Positions 1 to 6,428 of a DNA stretch of 47,895 bases are shown here, one piece after another (position 1 is the first letter of the stretch; each line of letters begins with the position of its first letter). The notes under the pieces are model-generated. The model saw only the letters and a program-made list of their open reading frames with translations, did not search any database and was not told where the DNA came from. The stretch lies in NCBI GenBank assembly GCA_019739295.1, contig JAHHDV010000016.1, positions 1 to 47,895 of the forward strand, in the 5' to 3' direction. The DNA is from Taibaiella sp. Its GTDB lineage: Bacteria > Bacteroidota > Bacteroidia > Chitinophagales > Chitinophagaceae. The position numbers and the translations under genes are program-made.

Positions 1-217
1 CGATTTGATTTGCTGCAGTATCTGTAACCACGGCTTTTAAGATAACCACACCATCGTAACGCTTCTCCTCAAGATGGAAATCCAGAGACAGATCGTAATG
101 CAGCGCATCCCACCAGGACTGGTAGGGAGATGGCTGGCAAAGGTGCTGCCCATGCAGAAGGAAGACAGGAAATACAAAAGTAATAAGCCCAATAAGAAAA
201 GGGTAATGGTTCTTCAT
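1..217 (-). CDS. M1-family aminopeptidase-like protein, N-terminal fragment (runs off the window)
   Basis: Only the first 72 residues are in the window. The reading frame starts at ATG 217 and stays open to base 1. Residues 1-22 form a basic, hydrophobic signal peptide (MKNHYPFLIG...). The next part, around residues 34-62, contains SWWDALHYDLSLDFHLEEKR followed by a beta-strand-rich stretch. This resembles the start of the N-terminal beta domain of M1 zinc aminopeptidases, where a 'hYdl.l.ld....i.G.v.i' pattern is typical. The HEXXH active site lies outside the window, so the call rests on the N-terminal pattern alone. The start is 11 nt after the cls stop, so the two genes are probably one transcript. 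Alternative: another exported beta-sandwich protein. Confidence 0.55.
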   Translation of the reverse strand, partial: MKNHYPFLIGLITFVFPVFLLHGQHLCQPSPYQSWWDALHYDLSLDFHLEEKRYDGVVILKAVVTDTAANQI

Positions 218-228
218 GATCTGTTCAA

Positions 229-1695
229 TTACATAAACGGGGATATCAGCCTGATCAGGCTTTCTGAAAATCTTGTCCAGCCGGATCTCTTTTCCCAATC
301 GGAAAGCAACAGCTCTTCTGACTCCTTAAGGTCAAGGTAAAATTGTACAGCGAGCTGCTCTGCGATCTCCTGATCATAGATCAAAGCCGCCACCTCAAAG
401 TTCAGGTCGAAGCTCCTGGAATCCAGATTGGCAGTACCGACTGATGCCAGCTTCCGGTCTGTGACGAATGTCTTTGCATGAATGAATCCTTTTTTATACT
501 GGAAGACCCTGACCCCGGCACGCAATAGTTCGGAGTAAAAGGACCGGGAGGCCAGATCGACCAGTTTGCTGTCGCCTTTATATGGAACCAGTAATTTTAC
601 ATCCAGTCCGCTCAGCGCAGCGATCTTCAGCATTTCCTGCAGGCTGATATCCGGGATATAATAGGGAGTGGTGATCAGGATCTCATTCTGGGCCAGGTTG
701 ATGGCCTGGAGGATGGAATATAGAATATTAGGCAGGTCTGAATCCGGCCCGCTGGATACGATCTGCAGGAACTTATAGCTCTCTGACCTGAATTCGATTT
801 CCGGGAAGTACTCTTTCGTGATAGAAATATCTTCCCTGCTGCAGAAATTCCAATCTGACAGGAAGACACGCTGCAGGCCCTGTGCTGAATACCCTTTGAC
901 CATCAGGTGCGTATCTCTCCAGTATAACCGGTGTGCAAAATCATTGCTGTATTTATCACTGATATTGATCCCTCCCACAAAAGAAACCTCACCGTCTATC
1001 ACCACAATTTTCCTGTGATTCCGATAATTCAGCCGGTTGGCCAGTGACACTAATTTTATTTTCTTAAACGGAAATGCCTGAACGCCATGTACGATCATAT
1101 CATCAACAAACGAATGGCGGATGGACATACTACCGAAGTCATCATAGATGAAACGCACTTCTACACCGCTATAAGCTTTTTGTATCAATATTTCTTTGAT
1201 CTCATTTCCTACCGTATCGTCTTCAAAAATGTAAAATTCAATATGGATATGATGCCGGGCTTTGAGCAGTTCTTCTTTCAGTTTAGGGAAAAACGCTTCA
1301 CCATTGACCAAAAGTTCCACTTTATAATTGGGCAGGATGGGTTCGGAACCCACACGCTTGTTGCTCAATAATTGTATCAGCTCTTTATTCTGCAGCAAAG
1401 CCACATTGTCCGTAGTAGCCAGTCTTTCCCGCAGCAGGCGTAGCTTTTCAAAATATGCCCTCCTGAGATGCATATCGATCTTCAGCTTTTTATTATACAT
1501 TTTTCTCTTCCGGTAATTAATACCAAAGGAGAAATAAAATACCATTCCCAAAACCGGGACAAAAACGGTCAGTAAAAGGTAAGCTAAAGATTTGGAAATG
1601 TTGCTGGTGTCAATAATAATGCGGATACATACCAGCACTACAATCAACATATAGAGGATCTGTATCAATAGAGTCCAGTTGGTCTGATTTGACAT
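229..1695 (-). CDS. cls: Cardiolipin synthase (phospholipase D family)
   Basis: Membrane enzyme that condenses two phosphatidylglycerol molecules into cardiolipin and glycerol. The N-terminus has two hydrophobic membrane segments (about residues 6-30 and 37-60). Two PLD catalytic HKD motifs follow: HRKIVVIDGEVSFVGG in the middle and HAKTFVTDRKLASVGTANLD near the C-terminus. The frame is open upstream to an ATG at 1725. I prefer ATG 1695 (MSNQTNW...) because a near-consensus -7 box (TTAATTTG, plus-strand bases 1712-1719) falls inside the longer version and the membrane segment follows directly. This gives 488 residues, normal for bacterial Cls. The gene is followed 11 nt later by the peptidase fragment. 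Confidence 0.93.
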   Translation of the reverse strand: MSNQTNWTLLIQILYMLIVVLVCIRIIIDTSNISKSLAYLLLTVFVPVLGMVFYFSFGINYRKRKMYNKKLKIDMHLRRAYFEKLRLLRERLATTDNVALLQNKELIQLLSNKRVGSEPILPNYKVELLVNGEAFFPKLKEELLKARHHIHIEFYIFEDDTVGNEIKEILIQKAYSGVEVRFIYDDFGSMSIRHSFVDDMIVHGVQAFPFKKIKLVSLANRLNYRNHRKIVVIDGEVSFVGGINISDKYSNDFAHRLYWRDTHLMVKGYSAQGLQRVFLSDWNFCSREDISITKEYFPEIEFRSESYKFLQIVSSGPDSDLPNILYSILQAINLAQNEILITTPYYIPDISLQEMLKIAALSGLDVKLLVPYKGDSKLVDLASRSFYSELLRAGVRVFQYKKGFIHAKTFVTDRKLASVGTANLDSRSFDLNFEVAALIYDQEIAEQLAVQFYLDLKESEELLLSDWEKRSGWTRFSESLIRLISPFM

Positions 1696-1894
1696 AGCCA
1701 AAGATTGAGAACAAATTAAAGTCAAAAAACCAGAAGCAAAACTGAAACCGGACTGCTTTGAAGATGGTGGTTATTGACAACCTTCTGAATGATCAGATGC
1801 AAATAACATAAAAATTTGCATTATATATTTAATCCCAGACCAAAATCAACAAAAACCCCATAAAGAAATCTAAAAATAGCGCTAGTTCCGGACC

Positions 1895-1919
1895 AAAAAA
1901 AAGTGGGAAAAATCCCACT
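1895..1919 (-). terminator. Rho-independent terminator of the iscS-iscA unit
   Basis: On the minus strand, AGTGGGA and TCCCACT form a 7-bp stem around a short A/T loop, followed by eight T. It lies about 65 nt past the iscA stop and before the cls promoter, so it separates the Fe-S genes from cls. The rest of 1726-1984 is AT-rich and shows no gene. Confidence 0.85.
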
Positions 1920-1984
1920 CTCCATTTCTTCTATAGTAAAGGATGAAATAATAAAAATAATATGGTCAACGCAAATAATACATC

Positions 1985-2311
1985 CTATACAGAAAAACTC
2001 TCACCACAAGCACAGGTTCTACTTGCATTGGGATTGATAAAGTGAAAACCCTTTCCATTCAATCCGTCAGTAAAATCTAATGTTGTGTCACAAAGATACA
2101 AAAAACTTTTGATATCCGTAACAATTTTGATGCCTTTGTCCTCAAAGACCTGGTCGCCTTTCTGTAATTCATTATCAAAATCCAGCTTGTAAGACAGTCC
2201 GCTACACCCGCCTCCCACTACACCTACTCGGAGAAAAGCATTTTCCCCAAGATTTTCCTCCTCCTGTATCTGCAGTATGCGTTCCTTTGCTTTCTCAGTA
2301 ACGTAGATCAT
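1985..2311 (-). CDS. A-type iron-sulfur cluster assembly/carrier protein (IscA/SufA/HesB family)
   Basis: Carries or delivers Fe-S clusters to apo-proteins in the cytoplasm. The 108-residue length matches the family. The three conserved cysteines are present: Cys36 in GGGCSGL, and Cys100 and Cys102 in RTCACGESF at the C-terminus. The start lies 5 nt after the stop of the cysteine desulfurase gene upstream, so the two are an operon: sulfur donor plus cluster carrier. No IscU/SufU scaffold gene sits between or beside them here. A strong terminator follows. Whether it is functionally IscA, SufA or ErpA cannot be decided from sequence, so no symbol is given. Confidence 0.93.
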   Translation of the reverse strand: MIYVTEKAKERILQIQEEENLGENAFLRVGVVGGGCSGLSYKLDFDNELQKGDQVFEDKGIKIVTDIKSFLYLCDTTLDFTDGLNGKGFHFINPNASRTCACGESFSV

Positions 2312-2316
2312 AAATA

Positions 2317-3465
2317 TTATTTTTGAATATTTAAAATATTGTTTTTAATTAAACTTATTGTCGTTTGAATCTCTTCCCGGTTGGTTGGTTTTCCAAGCGA
2401 GAACCTTACACTTCCATAAAGATATGCTTCATCAACTCCCATCGCTTTCAATACGTGCGAAGGTTTGGAATCAGCAGCATTACAAGCAGAACCTATCGAA
2501 ATAGCCAGATCATTATTGATGAGCCTGATCAGTTGGCCTGCATGGATATCCTTAAATCCCACATTGGATACATTAGGTAGTCTTTCCGAATGCTCCCCAT
2601 TGATCATCAGTCCCGCTATGTCTTTTAATCCGAGCTCCAATTCATCTCTCAGGATCCGGACCTGTTCCATTTCCTGTCCCGGTTCCACAGCCAGCTCACA
2701 AGCTTTACCCAGGCCAACGATCCCCGGCACATTCAATGTCCCGCTTCTCATCTCCTGTTCATGACCACCACCATGCAGCTGCGGGTGAAGCCTGATCCTG
2801 GGATTTTGCCTGCTGATATACAATACACCCACACCTTTTGGGCCATAGAGCTTATGTGCACTGATGCAGGCCATATCTATTCCCGAATCTCTGAACCTAC
2901 AAGGAATCTTACCAACGGCCTGGGTGGTATCAGAGAAGAATACAACCTTATGCTCTTTGGCTATAGCAGAGATAGCTCCCACATCCTGGATGACTCCTGT
3001 TTCGTTATTCGCCATCATAATCGCAATCAGTATCGTCTGCTTCCTGATACTTGCTTTCAGCTCCCCGAGATCTATCTTCCCATCCCTGGTAACATCCAGA
3101 TAGGTCACCTGCAGTCCTTTGGATTCCAATGATCTGCAAGTATCCAGTACTGCAGCATGTTCTATCTTACTCGTGATCACGTGCAGTTGGTCCCCCGGCC
3201 GGGCTGACTGGTACAGCTGTACCCAGCCTTTGAGGGCAAGGTTGATGGCCTCTGTAGCACCACTTGTAAAAATGAGTTCCCCCGGATCCGCTCCTACCAA
3301 AGTAGCTACCCGGCTTCTTGCCCGTTTAACTGCTTCATCCGCCTGCCATGCCAATGGGTATGTAGTAGATGCAGGATTACCGAATTTCTCTGAAAAATAA
3401 GGCAACATCTCCTCCACCACTCTACTGTCACAAGGCGTAGTAGCATTATAATCCAAGTATATCAT
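2317..3465 (-). CDS. iscS: Cysteine desulfurase (NifS/IscS type, class I)
   Basis: PLP enzyme that converts cysteine to alanine and hands the persulfide sulfur to Fe-S assembly and tRNA thiolation. The 382-residue protein shows the PLP lysine Lys205 in SAHKLYGPKG, the HGGGHEQ...RSGTLNVPG phosphate/substrate region (residues 231-248) and the active Cys328 in IGSACNAADSKPSHVL. The long loop carrying the cysteine is the class I (NifS/IscS) layout rather than SufS. It is the first gene of a two-gene operon with the A-type carrier. MnmA, at 20.7 kb in this window, is a likely sulfur client. A TAAATTTG -7 box ends only 8 nt before the ATG. Confidence 0.95.
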   Translation of the reverse strand: MIYLDYNATTPCDSRVVEEMLPYFSEKFGNPASTTYPLAWQADEAVKRARSRVATLVGADPGELIFTSGATEAINLALKGWVQLYQSARPGDQLHVITSKIEHAAVLDTCRSLESKGLQVTYLDVTRDGKIDLGELKASIRKQTILIAIMMANNETGVIQDVGAISAIAKEHKVVFFSDTTQAVGKIPCRFRDSGIDMACISAHKLYGPKGVGVLYISRQNPRIRLHPQLHGGGHEQEMRSGTLNVPGIVGLGKACELAVEPGQEMEQVRILRDELELGLKDIAGLMINGEHSERLPNVSNVGFKDIHAGQLIRLINNDLAISIGSACNAADSKPSHVLKAMGVDEAYLYGSVRFSLGKPTNREEIQTTISLIKNNILNIQK

Positions 3466-3473
3466 ATAAAATG

Positions 3474-3481
3474 CAAATTTA
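3474..3481 (-). promoter_or_regulatory. -7 box of the iscS promoter (TAAATTTG)
   Basis: Perfect match to the Bacteroidota -7 consensus TAnnTTTG on the minus strand. Its G is 8 nt from the iscS ATG, so the mRNA would have almost no leader. The -33 element is not clear. Confidence 0.6.
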
Positions 3482-3519
3482 ATTTCATTATTCTTTTTTC
3501 AGATACTTTAAATGATTGC

Positions 3520-3527
3520 TATATTTG
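3520..3527 (+). promoter_or_regulatory. -7 box upstream of methylmalonyl-CoA epimerase (TATATTTG)
   Basis: Perfect TAnnTTTG match 26 nt before the ATG at 3554. It lies inside the longer reading frame that begins at 3512, which argues that 3554 is the true start. It forms a divergent promoter pair with iscS. Confidence 0.55.
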
Positions 3528-3553
3528 ATGTCTCTATTTGCAAACTTTATTCT

Positions 3554-4105
3554 ATGAACAAAGTAGAACATATCGGTATCGCTGTTAAAAACCTGCCTGA
3601 ATCCATTTCACTCTTCGAAAAGCTCCTCGATACTTCCTGTTATAAACAGGAAGAAGTGATCAGCGAACAGGTCACAACCGCGTTTTTCCGGAATGGTCCC
3701 AATAAAATTGAGCTCCTGGCTACAGACGATCCGGACAGTGCTATAGGAAAATTCCTGGAAAAAAAGGGAGAGGGAATCCATCATATCGCATTCGATGTGG
3801 AAGATATCTACCTGGAGATCGAAAGGTTACAAAAAGAAGGCTTTCAAATGATTCACGATATGCCCAAGGAGGGTGCAGACAATAAACTGATCGCATTCCT
3901 TCATCCCAAGAGCACCAATGGGGTCCTTATAGAACTGTGCCAGGAAAAAACCGGGGTAAGGGCAGGGTTTCTAAGCCAATGCCTGGTCCAAGTTGCCGGT
4001 AAATCCCGTATTCCTATGGATCCTCCTGACCACTGCAGTTCACTCATCCGGAAGACAATAGTGATGAATGATCAGGAGACAAATGATCTTTTCCAAAGAT
4101 GCTGA
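3554..4105 (+). CDS. mce: Methylmalonyl-CoA epimerase, with a suspicious C-terminal extension
   Basis: Interconverts (R)- and (S)-methylmalonyl-CoA in the propionyl-CoA/succinyl-CoA route. The VOC/glyoxalase-like fold shows VEHIGIAVKNL with a metal-binding His near residue 5, then GEGIHHIAFDVED with a second His, and the terminal Glu in VLIELCQEK. ATG 3554 (MNKVEHIG) is preferred over 3512 because a -7 box lies between them. Homologues are usually about 134 residues and stop just after ELCQEK. Here the frame continues for about 49 further residues that resemble nothing in the family. Removing one A from the A6 run at 3945-3950 (or a G from the G4 run at 3953-3956) gives ...CQEKPG-stop at 3959, exactly 134 residues. 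The extension is probably a frameshift artefact, which leaves 3960-4270 non-coding. Confidence 0.88.
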   Translation: MNKVEHIGIAVKNLPESISLFEKLLDTSCYKQEEVISEQVTTAFFRNGPNKIELLATDDPDSAIGKFLEKKGEGIHHIAFDVEDIYLEIERLQKEGFQMIHDMPKEGADNKLIAFLHPKSTNGVLIELCQEKTGVRAGFLSQCLVQVAGKSRIPMDPPDHCSSLIRKTIVMNDQETNDLFQRC

Positions 4106-4237
4106 TTCCCGGGTTCATGCATTACACCAGGTTACAATTCCATTTTTCTTTTCTTTATGTCGCCGGGCAACCCACGCAAAAGGTAATATTTTAGACACAA
4201 TAGGTTCATTGCAAGGTGGAAAATGAGCTGGGTTATT

Positions 4238-4245
4238 TATATTTG
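4238..4245 (+). promoter_or_regulatory. -7 box upstream of feoB (TATATTTG)
   Basis: Perfect TAnnTTTG match 25 nt before the feoB ATG. No clear -33 element was found. Confidence 0.5.
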
Positions 4246-4270
4246 TCGGATACCAAAATCAGAAATGTAG

Positions 4271-5659
4271 ATGAATGTCTTGCTTACCGGTAATCCCAAT
4301 AGTGGGAAAACTTCTTTATTCAATGAACTGACCGGTCTCAACCACAAAGTAGGCAACTATCCCGGTGTGACAGTGGATAAAGTGGAAGGACACTTCAGAA
4401 TGAAGGATGGAAGCAAATGGAGAGCATTGGATATTCCCGGAACATATAGCTTATATCCAAAATCCAAGGATGAACAGGTAGCTATCAATGCTTTGTTCGA
4501 TCCTGAATTTGCAGCAGAAGGAAATGTGGTCGTGGTCGTGATGGATGCTGCCAATATCAAAAGGAGCCTGTTCTTTGCCACACAGGTTTTAGATCTCGGT
4601 CTGCCTACAATTGCAGCCCTGACCATGGAAGATATCGCAGAACAAAAGGCCCGGCCTGTCCGCCTGCAGGGCTTATCGGAAGCTTTGGGGATCCCTGTGG
4701 TTTCTGTTAACCCCAGGACGGGAAAAGGTATGGATCAGCTCAAGACTGCCATACAGGGCTTAAGCCGGGCCAAAGGGCTCCAGAGAGAGATATTCTTCGA
4801 TCCGCAAGCAGACTTAAATACAGGAACGGATATCCGGGATCCTTTCTTATCCTACAGGCAACTCCATGAGTGGCACAGAACTCCCGGTTCCGGCAGATCT
4901 CCAGGGCAATTACAGGAACTCCTTACTAAAGAAGTGACAGAACGGTATAAAGCCATCGACCTGCTGCTCAAAGATCCGGAATGGAATATCCTTCAGAAGT
5001 CAGGCCTGGAGAAAAGAAAAACATTTACGGAAAAGGCGGACAAAATACTGATGCATCCTTTCTGGGGCATCCTGATCCTGATCTCTGTCATGCTCGTTGT
5101 ATTCCAATGTGTATTCTGGCTGGCAAGCTATCCGATGGATATGATTGACGAGCTTTTTAGCTGGCTCACCGGTTCTATGGCAGAGCGGCTTCCTGAAGCC
5201 TGGTGGTCGGACTTGCTGGTGAATGGGATCATAACAGGACTGGGTGGTGTGGTTATCTTTATCCCCCAGATCGCTATTCTTTTCTTCCTCATTACCATAC
5301 TGGAAGACTCGGGATATATGGCCAGGATCAGCTTCCTGATGGACCGGCTGTTTCAAAGCGCCGGGCTATCCGGAAAATCCGTCATGCCTTTGATATCAGG
5401 AATGGCCTGTGCGATTCCTGCAGTAATGGCAGCAAGGACCATTGAAAGTCCCAAGCAAAGGCTTTTAACTATACTTGTTACCCCGTTCATGAGCTGCTCT
5501 GCCCGGCTTCCTGTCTATGCTATTCTTATATCTCTGGTAATACCTGAAGAATATTACGGGATTATCTCCCTCCAGGGACTGGTACTGCTGGGTATGTACC
5601 TGTTAGGCTTTGTAACGGCTCTGGTAGTTTCAAAAATTTTTATCCCGGTTCATTGCTAA
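4271..5659 (+). CDS. feoB: Ferrous iron transport protein B, N-terminal part (gene broken by a frameshift)
   Basis: Inner-membrane Fe(II) transporter. The cytosolic G domain shows G1 GNPNSGKTS (7-15), G2 NYPGVTVD (29-36) and G3 DIPG (54-57). At the G4 position, where NxxD is expected, the sequence is T118-M-E-D121. A helical spacer follows, then membrane segments with the gate motifs GMACAIPAV and TPFMSCSARLP. The frame ends at 5659 in ...SKIFIPVHC, in the middle of the transporter. The rest of FeoB continues in the +1 frame. Removing one base from the A5T5 tract at 5632-5641 joins the halves as ...SKFLSRFIAKKDPG... No feoA gene or FeoA domain is seen next to it. Confidence 0.93.
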   Translation: MNVLLTGNPNSGKTSLFNELTGLNHKVGNYPGVTVDKVEGHFRMKDGSKWRALDIPGTYSLYPKSKDEQVAINALFDPEFAAEGNVVVVVMDAANIKRSLFFATQVLDLGLPTIAALTMEDIAEQKARPVRLQGLSEALGIPVVSVNPRTGKGMDQLKTAIQGLSRAKGLQREIFFDPQADLNTGTDIRDPFLSYRQLHEWHRTPGSGRSPGQLQELLTKEVTERYKAIDLLLKDPEWNILQKSGLEKRKTFTEKADKILMHPFWGILILISVMLVVFQCVFWLASYPMDMIDELFSWLTGSMAERLPEAWWSDLLVNGIITGLGGVVIFIPQIAILFFLITILEDSGYMARISFLMDRLFQSAGLSGKSVMPLISGMACAIPAVMAARTIESPKQRLLTILVTPFMSCSARLPVYAILISLVIPEEYYGIISLQGLVLLGMYLLGFVTALVVSKIFIPVHC

Positions 5660-5732
5660 AAAAGATCCCGGTTTTTACCTGCAGGAGCTACCTGTATACC
5701 AGCAGCCAAGATGGAAAAATGCACTTTTCAGC

Positions 5733-6329
5733 ATGATAGACAAGTCTAAAATTTTCGTTTTCAATGCAGGAAAGGTCATTATGATCATCTCTGTTGCTTT
5801 ATGGTTCTTAAGCTCCTTTGGGCCACCAGGCCGTATTGCCCCGATCGAGGAGAAATACAGCCAGCTGGCTTCTGCGCAGAATGGCATACTGGCTGAGGAA
5901 CAGGAGATAGCACAAAGCTCGGAACTCTTGGAAAACAGCTATATGGGGATCATGGGGCACAGCATTGAACCTGTCATCGCACCTTTGGGCTATGATTGGA
6001 AAATCGGCATTGCATTGATTGCATCATTTGCTGCCCGTGAGGTTTTCGTAGGTACGATGGCCACGATTTATGCTATGGAAGAAACTGAGGACAACCTGAC
6101 ATTGAGGCAAACCATGCTGGCAGCCAAAAGAAAAGATGGTACGGCTGTCTATACTTTGGCCACAGGACTGTCCCTGATGATATTTTATGCTTTTGCAATG
6201 CAGTGCATGTCCACCATTGCTATCGTCAAAAGGGAGGCCGGCGGCTGGAAGATGGCCCTGTTCCAGCTGGGTATGATGACGGGACTGGCATACCTGGCCT
6301 CATTGGTAGTATATCAAATACTCAAATAA
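5733..6329 (+). CDS. feoB: Ferrous iron transport protein B, C-terminal part (same gene, shifted frame)
   Basis: Continuation of feoB. The coordinates begin at the first ATG in this frame, but FeoB-like residues are readable in the same frame from about 5634, including YLQELPVYQQPRW, a well-conserved FeoB segment just before KSKIFVFNAGKVIM. Membrane helices follow (LWFLSSFGP; IGIALIASFAAREVFVGTMATIY; LATGLSLMIFYAFAMQCMSTIAIV), which is the second Gate/Nramp-like half. The two halves together give about 685 residues, a normal FeoB length. The ATG at 5733 is internal to the domain, so this is not a natural stand-alone protein. Confidence 0.9.
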   Translation: MIDKSKIFVFNAGKVIMIISVALWFLSSFGPPGRIAPIEEKYSQLASAQNGILAEEQEIAQSSELLENSYMGIMGHSIEPVIAPLGYDWKIGIALIASFAAREVFVGTMATIYAMEETEDNLTLRQTMLAAKRKDGTAVYTLATGLSLMIFYAFAMQCMSTIAIVKREAGGWKMALFQLGMMTGLAYLASLVVYQILK

Positions 6330-6393
6330 TAGAGCCTATACTATTATAATCATAAATTAAGCTGTCATGAAAAGCAGCCAGTTATGAATTCTA

Positions 6394-6401
6394 TACATTT
6401 G
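6394..6401 (+). promoter_or_regulatory. -7 box of the PIG-L deacetylase gene (TACATTTG)
   Basis: Perfect TAnnTTTG match 27 nt before ATG 6429. It lies within the longer frame from 6384 and so supports the later start. Confidence 0.5.
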
Positions 6402-6428
6402 CAATTAAAATTTCAAGTTTCCCAGACA

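Noticed and set aside
74..340. Plus-strand ORF at the left edge
   Set aside because: Antisense to the peptidase N-terminus and the end of cls, both of which show real family features.
4106..4270. feoA or another small gene before feoB
   Set aside because: No FeoA-like SH3 sequence in any frame; only a promoter box is present.
5628..5662. Programmed -1 frameshift in feoB
   Set aside because: The needed shift is +1 and no canonical slippery heptamer lies in the reading frame; a homopolymer indel is simpler.
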